A stretch of 64,000 bases of DNA from Ricinus communis (lineage: Eukaryota > Streptophyta > Magnoliopsida > Malpighiales > Euphorbiaceae): NCBI RefSeq assembly GCF_019578655.1, contig NC_063256.1:24396522-24460521 (forward strand), written 5' to 3'. Shown here piece by piece: positions 11,211 through 21,158 of this stretch (positions are counted from its first letter, which is position 1; the number at the start of each line of letters is the position of its first letter). The notes below the pieces were generated by a model. It saw only the letters and a program-made list of their open reading frames with translations, made no database searches and was not told the origin of the DNA. The translations under genes were made by a program, and so were the position numbers.

Positions 11211-11224
11211 AAAGAAAGGGGGAA
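11211..11224 (+). other. polypurine tract, family C
   Basis: AAAGAAAGGGGGAA lies immediately upstream of the LTR start, as expected for the plus-strand priming site of reverse transcription. Confidence 0.8.
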
Positions 11225-11439
11225 TGATGAGAACCCATGTAGCACAAAGAATCCTACTTCAACAAAGAATCCTAATTCCACTAAAGATCCTAATCCAGCA
11301 AGGAGTCCTGATGATATCAAGAGTTCAAGCGACAAAAGGAATCCTATTTCCACTAGGAATCCTAATCCAATTAGGAGTCCTACCGAGATTTAACTTTGAT
11401 TAATTATATTTCATTCATGGATTAAAGCCCAATGTGAAG
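11225..11439 (+). mobile_element. family-C 3' LTR, truncated by an Athila-like insertion
   Basis: The first 215 bases of the C LTR, cut at AATGTGAAG where a family-B LTR begins. The intact site is visible in the C LTR at 14333 (AATGTGAAGGCATGAAG), so this is an insertion point. Confidence 0.8.
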
Positions 11440-12938
11440 TGATGTGCATAGTTTTACACACATTTGTTTGCATATTATTGTGTATGTTCTTAGCAATTAT
11501 TGTGCTTTTATTCCCAGATCACCCGTGTTTTGTCTTCTTTTGCATTTCAGGAGCATTTATAGGATTGTCATCGGTGTTTAAGCAATTATGGATCAATACG
11601 TGTGGAAATGGATGAGAATTCATCAAGATCGGATAAGAGCTCGCGTTGCACACATTGAGCACGGCCTGAGTCAAGGCCGTGTTGACCATCACGGCCTGGA
11701 CTCTGGCCGTGACCAACCATCGAAACTTGGTCTTCAAAATAATGGTTTGGGCACGGTTTCTGAGGCCACTATGGCCTCCACCGTGGTAGTGGTGGCCGGC
11801 CGTGGAGGCATGGCCATGGTGAACCCCTAGTTATGTGAGATTCACGGTTTGTTGATCTCGGCCGGCCTAGACTCGTAGTCTTGACCATGATGAATTAAAT
11901 ATATAAGGAAAATGTATTTTTTTTAGGAAGAAAAGAAAGAGGGGGAAGGAGTGATATAGAGCCCCGGCGGCTAGTTCGGGTTTATGCACAGTATTGAGTG
12001 CGAGAGAGAGTTGCAGGGAGGAAGAATCCTGGAATCGCAGGGTTCCGAGTGCAAAACAGTAGTGGAGCAATTCAAGAGGTAATTTGGGAGATTAATCGAA
12101 GTGTAGATCCAGATTTGGAGCTGTTCATCCAATTCGAGAGAAAAGGGTGTACATGTTTTATTTTCATTATTCTTTCATTGTAATTGATTTCCTAGATTGT
12201 TTTAAACATGAACATGTTTAGCTAGACTGATTAAATCCATTAGGATTTCTTTACTATGTTGGCTTAATATTATATTATTGGATTGTTTGAGTTGGTTTTG
12301 TATTCTTCTTGCTTTCAGTATTAATAAGATAGCATTATTCATGAGACGTTGTGAATTGTGGTGTTTAGATTGCTTTGTGTGATTGAGAAGTCCATTTGGC
12401 AATTGGAATTTTGAATAGCAAGAACTAGTTAATAATCACTTAGAGATAAGGATAATTAACTAGCCGGATTAAGAATTAACAAAGCTTAATAGAGGCGGAT
12501 TAAAGCTTAATGCTAATTTAAGAATCAATCGTTAGGAAGAGATTCCAACTTTAGGTTATTAGGTTTAGCAATTCAGTTATCTCAAGAGAGAAATTGAATT
12601 CAGTTAAGAATTCATCCACGGGTAGCATAATTGGATTCATCAATCCTTTATCTTTTGTTTGATCACCAACTAGTTTAGGTTCCCTTGGGTTTGCTTTCTT
12701 GTCTTGGTTATTTCATTTATCCATTCATTCCTGCATCTCCCTTAGAACTTAGCTTGTAGCTATTAGTTAGTTTAGAAATTATTCATCATTCATCTTAGGT
12801 TAATATAACAAAGAACAAAGAAGTAACTCTTGGCTTTCACTTTCCCGAGGAATACGACCTTGATACTCGCCATTAGTGCTAGACTGCATCGATAGGTACA
12901 CTGCCTTAGATTGTAGCTAACACAAGTAGCACACATCA
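11440..12938 (+). mobile_element. family-B Athila-like 5' LTR
   Basis: TGATGTGCATAGTTTTACAC to ...AGCACACATCA, 1,499 bases, with TG...CA ends and a tRNA-Asp PBS directly downstream. The middle (about 11645-11870) carries GC-rich palindromic CACGGCC/GGCCGTG words. The 3' half, from about 12200 to the end, is shared with the other Athila-like LTRs here (GATTAAATCCATTRGGATTT through CTTAGATTGTAGCTAACAC). The matching 3' LTR is missing. Confidence 0.85.
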
Positions 12939-12944
12939 AGTTTT

Positions 12945-12961
12945 TGGCACCTTTGCCGGGG
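12945..12961 (+). other. primer-binding site, tRNA-Asp
   Basis: TGGCACCTTTGCCGGGG differs at two positions from the complement of the plant tRNA-Asp 3' end (TGGCGCCGTTGCCGGGG). It lies six bases after the LTR. Confidence 0.85.
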
Positions 12962-13085
12962 AATGTTTGAAAACTAGAGTGAAATTTGCTATTTGTTAAT
13001 TTAGCCATTTTTTTATTTCTGTTTTGTTTGTATATATTTATTTAGTTAAGTTTATGATTCAGGTAGTGAATGATAAAGAGGTTCA

Positions 13086-14006
13086 ATGTTAAACTCAAAC
13101 TCTTTGTATGATGCGTTGGAAAATGGGATTAGGAACCAAAAGAGTGCTAAAAATTGGGATACCCATGCATCTTTAGAAGCTCGAGTGGAATCGTTTTGCA
13201 GGGCTACCGATCAACTCTCTACTCCTATCCTTTCATCTCAAGTTTTTTGTGAATTTTGTTGTGGTTTACATTTGAGTAATCATTGTCCATTGTATAGTGA
13301 TGTTGCTCATTGTTCTTATAACTATGAACATGTGAATTATACGGGAAGTAGGCCAAATGACTCATATAGAAGCACCTATAATCAAGAGTGGAGCACTCAT
13401 TCACCCTTTGGATAGAGCTTAGATGGCCCAGAACCACCAGAATCTCAATAACCACATTAGCACCCTAATCTTGCACCTTCAACTCAAGATGAAGAGTTAG
13501 TATTGGAGGAGCTGATGATGAGGTTCATTACAAGTCTTGATGATAGATTCTAACAAACAGAGAGGGTACTTGAAAGTCAACAAGCCTCCATTAAGAACAT
13601 AGAGCATCAAGTAGGCTTGATCTTCAAGTTACTAGCTAAAGAGCAATTGGGAACTCCATCAAACGCTACTGAATCTGAGGAACACTTGAGCACCGTCACT
13701 TTGCGTTCAGGTGAGAATTTTTCTGGTTTATCTACTATGTTTGACGATGATGCTTCTGTGCAGGACGATTTCTTGAACATGGAGATGGAACCAGAAAAGG
13801 AAGAGGTGAACATGATTCCTTTGAAAGACTATCATCAAGAACGTACAGTTGATGATGCTGAGTTGTAGTTAGAGGAATTTTTGGTGGATTTTCCACAAGT
13901 CCCTTCGATGATGGAAGATGAGCACGAGTTATCCAATGGAGAAGTCTTGGAGGAGCTCGAGTTTCTTCTAGCAAGTGAACCAAGCCAAGGACTAGAGAAA
14001 ACCATC
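13086..14006 (+). pseudogene. Athila-like gag, broken (family B)
   Basis: Starts MLNSNSLYDALENGIRNQ. Cysteine-rich segment CEFCCGLHLSNHCPLY is a degenerate zinc knuckle, followed by NYTGSRPNDSYRSTYNQEW, matching the conserved NYVGN..PYSNTYNPGW block of Athila Gag. A TAG at about 13413 replaces a Trp codon that is intact in the right arm. Further stops at about 13449 and 13551 break the downstream part. That part continues with a helix-rich segment and VTLRSGENFSGLS at about 13697-13735, and an acidic tail (QDDFLNMEMEPEKEE). At 14006 the sequence jumps into family C. No protease or RT follows. Copy: 54593-55520. Confidence 0.8.
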
Positions 14007-14332
14007 GAAAAGCATAGTGAATGAAGATGGTGAAAAAGATAATAATTTGCAACTATTGAGCGAAATCCAAGGTGAAAAGATCATTATTGAAGATGAAGCA
14101 AAAGCTGAGCTGGTGAAGGATGAAAATGTTTTACTTGATGCTGTTGAGCCAATTGAACATGTTGATTTTATTGGGATTGAAAGTATTATTTATTCTAAAG
14201 TTCCTTTAACAACTTTTGTGAAAGATCTGCATATTGATAATGAGTTAGTATTGTTCTTTGAGATTATATGTTTGCTTCTTTCATAATATTCGAGCAAGAT
14301 TCGAGGATGAATCTTTTCAAAGAAAGGGGGAA
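14007..14332 (+). pseudogene. 3' end of acidic ORF, second family-C copy
   Basis: Duplicates 10899-11224. It joins directly to the B gag after GAGAAAACCATCG; the open part is 14017-14286, beginning MNEDGEKDNNLQLLSEIQGE. It shares copy-specific variants (KAELV, IIYSK) with its right-arm partner at 54287-54580 but uses TAA as stop, like the first left copy. A polypurine tract occupies 14319-14332. Confidence 0.75.
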
Positions 14333-15055
14333 TGATGAGAACCCATGTAGCACAATGAATCCTACTTCAACAAAGAATCCTAATTCCACTAAAGATCCTA
14401 ATCCAGCAAGGAGTCCTAATGACATCAAGAGTTCAAGCGGCAAAAGGAATCCTATTTCCACTAGGAATCCTAATCCAATTAGGAGTCCTACCGAGATTCA
14501 ACTGTGATTAATTAAACTTCATTGATGGATTAAAGCCCAATGTGAAGGCATGAAGATCAGATTTGATTTATGTTGAATTCAAGCCCAAACGTAAAGCCCA
14601 AGTCCAAGGCTGAAAATTCAAAGTCAAAGTCCAAGTTAAAATAGGAGTTTTCTTTTAACAAGTCCAAGTCAAAATAGGAGTTTTCTTTTCTTTTACTTCG
14701 AGTTTTGTTTATTTAAGAGTCTTGGTCGCATATCCTAGTCATTCTAGGATTAGGATTATTTTGTTTTAAACTCTATAAATAGAGCTATGTAATTCAGCAA
14801 AAGCATATATCTTTGATTGAATAGAAAACCTTGTTTTTGCTTAAAGATTTTCTTTAAGTGTTCTTGAGATTAAAGCTTATTGTTTAGGTTTTGATTTCAC
14901 TTCTACTTTAATTTAATTCTATTAACTTGTTAGTTTCTAGGATTAATTAAGTTCATCTCATTATAACTATTGATCTTATTTTTTTATAAATAAGGGTGAT
15001 AGTTCCGCAAATAACTTTTTGCAAACCTTATAAGTATTGATCTTGGTGTGTAATC
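14333..15055 (+). mobile_element. family-C LTR, second copy (complete)
   Basis: Starts TGATGAGAACCCATGTAGC. The full ~723-base unit includes the minisatellite, the TATAAATAGAGC element and the GTGTAATC end. Followed by a leader and a gag, so it could serve as the 5' LTR of a larger C-type element, although it is also preceded by a polypurine tract like a 3' LTR. This arrangement is expected where two C copies recombined. Confidence 0.75.
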
Positions 15056-15209
15056 TTCTCTTCCAAAGAAGGTTTACATTAAGAGGTGAGCACAAAAGAG
15101 GAAAAGAGCCAAATTTTATGAAATACGAGTTTTTAAACAATTTTTGAGTGTGTACTCACAAGGGAATGGGTGAGATTTTGTTTTGATCTATATTTTGCAG
15201 ATTTGAATC
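15056..15209 (+). other. leader of C-type gag
   Basis: Non-coding leader ending in TTGCAGATTTGAATC before the gag ATG at 15210. Confidence 0.5.
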
Positions 15210-15374
15210 ATGTCTCAAAGTAAGGACAAATGGATCTCAAATGATGAGCTGCGAGAGTTCGATCTCAAAATCTATATGAAACCCATTCAAGCGACCTTAA
15301 AATTCCTAAATCTAAGGTTTAACAACATGGATGAAAGACTTAAGCGAGTGGAGTCCAATTTTCAAAGAGGGTAG
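15210..15374 (+). pseudogene. Ty3/gypsy gag, N-terminal part (interrupted)
   Basis: Opens MSQSKDKWISNDELREFDLK and runs in frame to NMDERLKRVESNFQRG, where a solo LTR is inserted after the GTAGC target. The rest of gag resumes at 16845. The N-terminal ~55 residues precede the conserved gag core. Right-arm counterpart: 53263-53428 on the minus strand. Confidence 0.75.
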
Positions 15375-15375
15375 C
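15371..15375. repeat. target-site duplication GTAGC, left copy
   Basis: Matches 16840-16844 exactly and flanks the solo LTR. Confidence 0.9.
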
Positions 15376-16839
15376 TGATGTGCGTAAAATACACACATCT
15401 AAATAGGGTTTTTTAAAATCGATTTTATGGATATTTGGATGTGAATTGGTACCAACACTCACCCTATGCGTATGTTTGTGTGCATTAGGTCCAAAAGAAG
15501 TCAAAGAATGAAAAAGGGAAGAATTGGAGCATAATTGGACGTCAAAGCTGCCGAAACGAGCTAAGTACGAGCATGAGGAAGCTGAACATGGCCACGTTGG
15601 TTTCAACACTGGCCGTGTTCTCAACACGGGAACCAACACAGACCGTGTTCCCAACACGGTAACAAACACGGGCCGTGTTGGGTACACCACACATCAACGA
15701 AAAAGAAGTTCTTAGGGAGCACGACCACAGAGAGGAACACGGCCAGGAACACAAGCCCGTGTCCCCAACACGGCCAAGAACACGGCCGTGTTGGAGGCGA
15801 CATGGGGAATTAATTAAAAGAACGAAGAGAGGAAAGAAAAGAGGAGGCTAGGGTTAGAATGTCCCAAACCCTAATTTTTCTCTCCCTAAGGGTTTTCTGA
15901 GCTGAAACCAAGGGAAAAGGAGACTTGGATCAAGGTTTCAATCAGATTTCCTTGAAGGATCGAAGATTGGGCAAGGTTCATTAATTAATTTTCAAATCGA
16001 GCAAGAGGAACAAGAATCGATTCAATTGGAGCAAAAGGATTTGAAGTTGTTTACTCTTATCTAAGGGTGTAATCGGGTTTTCTCTACCTTTGCCTATTGT
16101 TGTAATTGAATTCTTGTGTATTTTGAGAATGAACATGATTAGCTAGATTGATTAAATCCATTGGGATTTCTTTACTATGTTGGCTTGATATTATATTGTT
16201 GGATTGTTTGAGTTGGTTTTGTATTCTTCTTGTTTTCAGTATTAATAAGATAATGCATTATTCATGAGACGTTGTGAATTGTGATGTTTAGATTGCTTTA
16301 TGAGATTGAGAAATCCATTTGGCAATTGGAATTTTGAATAGCAAAAACTGGTTAATAATCGCTTAGAGGATTAAGAATTAACAAAGCTTAATAGAGGCAG
16401 ATTAAAGCTTAATGCTAATTTAAGAATCAATCGTTAGGAAGAGATTCCAACTTTAGGTTATTAGATTTAGGAATTCGGTTATCTCGAGAGAGAAACCGAA
16501 CACGATTAAGAATTCATCCACGGGTAGCATAATTAGACTCACCAATCCTTTATCTTTTGTTTGATTGCCAACTAGTTTAGATTCCCTTTGGGTTTGTCTT
16601 CTAGCCTTAGTTATTTCGTTTATCAATCACTATTGCATCTCCCTTAGGACTTAGCTTGTAGCTATTAGTTAGTTTAGAAATTATTTATCGCTAATTTTAG
16701 GTTAATATAACAAAGAACAAAGGAGTAACTCCGAGCTTTCACTTTCCCGAGGAATACGACCTTGATACTCGCCATTAGTGCTAGACTGCATCGATAGGTA
16801 CACTGCCTTAGATTGTAGCTAACACGATTTAGCCTATCA
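15376..16839 (+). mobile_element. Athila-like solo LTR inside gag
   Basis: TGATGTGCGTAAAATACACA to ...TTTAGCCTATCA, 1,464 bases, with TG...CA ends and perfect 5-bp TSD GTAGC on both sides, and no internal region. The same site in the right arm holds the complete element (47332-53262). The cluster of ACACGGCC/GGCCGTGT words is at about 15590-15800. Confidence 0.95.
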
Positions 16840-16844
16840 GTAGC
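16840..16844. repeat. target-site duplication GTAGC, right copy
   Basis: See 15371-15375. Confidence 0.9.
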
Positions 16845-17831
16845 CTAGGTGCTTCAACAAACAATCAAAGGAAGCCAAGGCATATGGATCATGATGATTA
16901 CTATGAGGATGACTACGAAGAAGAGGAGCGAGGTTCTAACTTGGTTTGGGATAGATTTGGGAGAGATTATGGAGGACGAGATGAAAGAGGACATAAAAGG
17001 CAAGATGGAAACTTGGGGAATATTGAAATGAAAATCCCTTTGTTTCAAGGCAGGAACAACCCAGAGCTTTATTTTGAATAGAAGAAGAAGTTTGAGCTAC
17101 TATTTGATTGCCATGATTATTTTGAACAGAAGAAGGTGAAGCTAGCTACGGTTGAGTTCACTGATTATGCCATGGTTTGGTGGGACCAACTTGTGCTTTC
17201 AAGGCGAAGGAATGGTAAGGGCCAATTTTGACATGGGAGGAGATGAAGGCAGTCACGAAAAATAGGTTTATTCCTTCTCACTATTATAGAGAATTGTATA
17301 AAAATTACAAAGTCTGTGCAGGGATCTAAGAGTATGGAGGACTACTACAAAGAGATAGAAATAGCCATGATAAGGGCTAATGTGAAAGAGGATAGAGATG
17401 CTACTATGGCTCAGTTTTGTCATGGCTTAAACCGACATATTGCTGATGTGATTGAATTGCACCATTATGGTGAACTTGAGGATATGGTACACATGGCCAC
17501 TAAAGTGGAGAGGCAACTCAAGAATCAAAGCAACTCGAGCATATTCAATTCATTTCTACATCCACATGGAAACCGAATTGAAAGAAGGAAGAAGTCGAGG
17601 AGAGGTACGAGGTATGAGAAGCCAAAAGACTCAAGGGAGTCCAATGGTAAAGCTCCAACTAAGATCGAAACACCTAACACAAGAACAAGGGATATCAAAT
17701 GTTTTCGGTGCTTAGGGATAGGATATATTGCTTTTCAATGTCCTAATAAAAGAGCTTTGATTTTTATGAATGATGGTGGAGTGCAGACTGAGACTAAGGA
17801 AGAGGATGACATGCTGCCACTTGAGGATTGA
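16845..17831 (+). pseudogene. Ty3/gypsy gag, core and zinc knuckle (interrupted)
   Basis: Continuation of the gag begun at 15210. An acidic, RG-rich stretch (MDHDDYYEDDYEEEERGSNL at 16884) is followed by MKIPLFQGRNNPELYFE, the typical gag-core entry (K.P.F.G..DPE.YL.WE), with TAG at 17079 where a Trp is expected. The next block reads FELLFDCHDYFEQKKVKLAT and YAMVWWDQL, then a stop and frameshift at about 17227-17300. From 17316 it is open again for 171 codons: MQGSKSMEDYYKEIEIAMIR, LHHYGELEDMVHMATKVERQ, and a zinc knuckle CFRCLGIGYIAFQC (about 17701-17742), in which the His of CX2CX4HX4C is Tyr. This is a gag of the common plant gypsy type. Right-arm copy: 46340-47326. Confidence 0.85.
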
Positions 17832-17965
17832 AGTGATATTGAGATGCCCATAAATGGAGAGATATTGGTGGCACGAAGAGCCTTGAGTGCACATGCCAAA
17901 GTAAATAAGGTATAATATGATAATATTTTTCATACTAGATGCCATATTAATAATAAAGCACCAAG
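17832..17965 (+). pseudogene. start of aspartic protease region, truncated
   Basis: Downstream of gag the translation gives RRALSAHAKVNKV, stop, YDNIFHTRCHINNK. The NIFHTRC block is the conserved entry to the protease in plant Ty3/gypsy Pol. The catalytic segment, RT, RNase H and integrase are deleted. Confidence 0.65.
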
Positions 17966-18045
17966 CTTCAAGACCCAACTCACGATCAAAGCACAAGCAT
18001 AGGGCAGAAGCGTACACCAAGCTTAAGGGATCTTTTACACATTCA

Positions 18046-18256
18046 ATGTAGGCCAATTACAAGATCTAAGGCCAAACGCATAAAGGAAGCTCTTAATGGA
18101 CTCATTCAAGAGATCTGGGTCAAGGATATATTAACCCATGGAGAGTCAGATTTAATTAACGCTCCTAGCCTTATTAATTTAATTCAAAATGATGGGCTTA
18201 AAGAAACCAAGTATGGGCTGAATATGTGTGCACAAGGAGGAGAGCCTAGTACTTGA
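18046..18256 (+). pseudogene. C-terminal tail of Ty3/gypsy polyprotein
   Basis: Reads RPITRSKAKRIKEALNGLIQ then EIWVKDILTHGESDL. A GP(I/M)TRSRAKR...EAL..L(I/V)Q segment ends many plant gypsy polyproteins. It sits about 80 bases after the protease start, so about 1,000 residues of pol have been deleted between them. Right-arm copy: 45915-46125. Confidence 0.65.
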
Positions 18257-18361
18257 AGAGGAAACAAGGGAAACACCACTTTAGCTTCCTATTTAGCTAT
18301 AGGGGCATGCTTCTTCATATAGGAAGCATGGGAGGCACATTTTGGCTTCCTCTTTTACCGG
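18257..18361. other. short flank, possible stem-loop
   Basis: Contains GCTTCCTATTTAGC and, about 40 bases on, its near complement ATATAGGAAGC. It may be 3' untranslated sequence or an LTR start of the C-type element. Function unknown. Confidence 0.35.
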
Positions 18362-19373
18362 TGTCACGACCCAATCTATAGGCCCGTGACCGGCACTAGG
18401 GAATGGGTAGACCTTGCCTGAAGTTGCCGAAAATCAAGAAAAACCCAAATTGTCCCCATGAGCTTATCTCACCAGATTTCAATACTCCGACAGCCTTAAG
18501 CCATGACGATGACTGAAAAATGAAAGCGCACGAGCTGTTGGTCATTTTGAGACCATAAGCACAAAAATTTAAGTCGGAATCGCCCTGCACGGCAGCGAGA
18601 AGCTGTTGCCGTCGCTACTGCTGCACTCGTTGTTCTCTACCACCTGATGCCGCTGGAGCTGCTGCCATCACTTCTGCTACACTCGCCGGCATCTGCTCTA
18701 TCACCGACCACAACCATCGCACCTCAGACGAGACTCCTTCCTCAACTGCTATTGAAGGCTGCTTCCAAGCTCCTCTTCCCTCTCTTTGGTCTCCTTCTTC
18801 TCTCCCTTCTTTCACTTTTTTTTTCTCGTTCTTTTCTCCTTCTTCTTTCTTTTTTTTTTCTTCTTATTTTCTCTTATCCACTCTTAGTCCCTCCTTTTTA
18901 GTTTTGATAACCTTTACCCCTAGAAAATTTTCACTAAACCCTCAAGCCTATAGTTACTATCTAATTTAAGCCCCTAATTTTTACTTGTTTTGGGCCAAGT
19001 TAGAATTATCAAGATATATAATTATTTATTTAGCCTTATCTTTAATGGTAGAATTACTATAATACCCCTACTAACATAGTTAATTATAAACATACCAAGA
19101 ATGATATTTTTCCACTTAAACCCATTTTAAATCAAATTTTGATTTTTGCCACCTTTTTATAAATAAATATTAACTTAATCCTAGCACTTAATTAATTCAA
19201 TTAATCAATTTATTAACTATTTTTAATTAAATCCAGTACCATTTAGATAAATATTTATTTATTGAAAATATTTTATAAAAGGCTCAACATCAGCGTATTA
19301 TTTACTAAAACGCCCTTGGTAAATCATTAAAATTTTATTTTAAAAAAGAAAAAGAAAAATTTCGGGTATTACA
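18362..19373 (-). mobile_element. family-D Del/Tekay-like 3' LTR (internally deleted)
   Basis: Minus-strand unit from TGTAATACCCGAAATTTTTC (19373) to GGTCGTGACA (18362), 1,012 bases. A polypurine tract lies at its 5' side. Compared with the 5' LTR piece at 21159-22261 it keeps the outermost ~60 bases at the 3' terminus but lacks the long middle segment. The two LTRs of this element are therefore not the same length. A pyrimidine-rich tract (18780-18900) produces spurious frames. Confidence 0.85.
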
Positions 19374-19390
19374 TTCTTCCTCCCTTAAGA
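19374..19390 (-). other. polypurine tract, family D
   Basis: On the minus strand AAGGGAGGAAGAA abuts the LTR start. Confidence 0.8.
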
Positions 19391-19439
19391 AAATTCATCC
19401 TCGAATTTTAAAAGAATAAAGCTTACATTAAGACTAAAA

Positions 19440-20039
19440 CAAACGTGGGTAGGAATCTCTCATCTCTTGCTCGTCTTTCCAAGTACATTCCTCAATAAAA
19501 TAGTTCAGCACAACAGCTTAACCATCGGTATAACCCTAGAGCAAACTTGGAAAACTTGAGTATCTATGATCATGACTGGCTGCTCCTCATAAGTCAAGTC
19601 TTTGTTCAGATCCACATGCTGAGGTTGCAACACATGCGAAGGATCAAAAATATACTTTCTTAACACGAATATATGAAATACCGGATGGACATGTGAGAAA
19701 TTCGGCAGCAAACCCAACTTGTATGCCACCTTTTGTCGATAATCTTAAGGGTCCCACATAACAAGAGGCTAACTTATCAAACCGCATCACACCTTGCATA
19801 GGAGACACCTTTAGGAATACATACTTTCTAATACTAACCTCCACGTGCTTCCGCTTCGGGTTCGCATAATTCTTCTGCCTACTAAAAGCTGTCTTCAGCC
19901 GCTCGCAGATAATAGGAATCTTTTCTGAAATGATCTGAACTAACTCTGGTCCTACTAACTTCCGTTTGCTAATTTCTTCCCTAATGACTTGTCTTTCACA
20001 TGTATTGAATATCCCTAGCTTCCACATCATATCATCCAT
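19440..20039 (-). pseudogene. integrase C-terminal tail, Del/Tekay type (left arm)
   Basis: Minus strand. Starts MDDMMWKLGIFNTCERQVIR and continues LKTAFSRQKNYANPKRKHVE and VFLKVSPMQGVMRFDKLASC, then after a frameshift (within 19640-19730) VHPVFHIFVLRKYIFDPSHV and DLTYEEQPVMI, and finally EECTWKDEQEMRDSYP near the end. This is the region after the integrase core: the GPY/F-like Y(V/I)GP..., the VFHVSMLRKY block and the EE.TWE.E..M...YP ending, just before the polypurine tract. The integrase core and everything before it are absent. Only the last ~190 residues of a Pol of some 1,000 or more are represented. Right-arm copy: 44160-44760. Confidence 0.85.
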
Positions 20040-21142
20040 TTGGCTGCAATGACTGATACAAGATCATGGGTATTGAAATCATGTCATCCCGAAACAGAAC
20101 TCCACCTCGACTAGAATCCAGAAAGTCTCTTCTGTTTCTCTACAGTCCAAAATGGAGCATGTTGAGCCACATATCCGATCCATTCTCATAGCAACTAAGC
20201 TTGTCATCCAAACAACCTCAAGCTCACACAATTTACTTTGAAAGAATTACTTATTTATTCACTTATAATCATTATTAATAAAAAGTCTTAAAAAACACCT
20301 TTATAAAATCGTAAAATCTCTAGTTATTTTCTTTTTATAAAATTTCACAATATTGCACACTAGGATGATGATATCCCTTATCACCAAAGGGTTGCAATGC
20401 ATGATCTGAGGCAAAATGCGCTAACACAAAATGTATAATATATGATGCAGATCTTGAAAATAAGTTATGGTGCTTACAATATACTAGACTTGCCTAATAA
20501 TGAAATGCCATAATGAGTTTTTTTGTGGGACTGGGCGCAATATTGTATTTTAAAACACTTTTGTTCTACTTATAAAAATAAGTAGTGTTATTTTAAGCTT
20601 CTCTAGATTCAGAGCACCCGAAAGATACATACCAACCATTATTCTTATTCTTCTTACAACCACAAAGCTCAACCTTAAATGCTCTGACCTCTGCTCGACA
20701 TTCTAAGTATTGAGGTCGGCTTTACTCATTAAGACGATACCTGATGTAATGACGAGACAATTTATGGCATGATCGCAACTACACTCTACACCAATCCCTA
20801 AATTGTATTGCCCACCGCCGAAACAATAGTCGAAACATCTAAGGTTGGTCTGTGCTAATCACTTATAGAAACGGCAATGAGTCTATCGTGCCTTCTAACA
20901 TCTCGCAAAAGAAAGTGCACCACCATTGAGTAGAGAACTCACCATAAATATCTGACATTGCTATCGCAACTGCACTTATCCTCAATACAATATCAAAGAT
21001 AAGCTCACAAGAAAAAAGAAATAATAGACTTTCTAACAGTAAACGCTGAAACTAGAGTTAATACAAACAAAAAAAGACAGACTTGATCCTAGCTCCACAG
21101 TACTAAAAATGCTAACCTAGGTCGATGCAAATGTAAACTTAG
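20040..21142 (-). other. family-D internal region, non-coding
   Basis: About 1.1 kb without an open frame, between the PBS and the pol tail. The same sequence, clearly diverged, occupies 43055-44159 and about 36783-37700, which shows a conserved internal region shared by several copies. No similarity to gag recognised. Confidence 0.65.
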
Positions 21143-21154
21143 GCTCTGATACCA
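21143..21154 (-). other. primer-binding site, initiator tRNA-Met
   Basis: Minus strand TGGTATCAGAGC, the perfect plant initiator-tRNA-Met PBS, four bases from the LTR end. In the right arm it has lost one base (43044-43054). Confidence 0.93.
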
Positions 21155-21158
21155 ACTT

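Noticed and set aside
11588..11830. 80-codon frame in the LTR, also seen in the right arm
   Set aside because: Falls in the CG-palindrome cluster of the family-B LTR; no domain, and conservation is explained by duplication.
12202..12402. 66-codon frame conserved in both arms (also 56193-56393)
   Set aside because: Lies in the shared 3' half of Athila-like LTRs. It is antisense to the element and other LTR copies break it.
15340..15803. Several overlapping frames on both strands with repeated Thr/Arg/Val words
   Set aside because: They translate the ACACGGCCGTGT word cluster in an LTR. Palindromic GC-rich words keep many frames open without coding.
16854..17048. Minus-strand frame opposite gag
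   Set aside because: Shadow of the acidic gag segment on the plus strand.
18647..18901. Leu-rich frame that looks like a signal or membrane peptide
   Set aside because: Pyrimidine-rich LTR leader; the right-arm counterpart does not conserve it.
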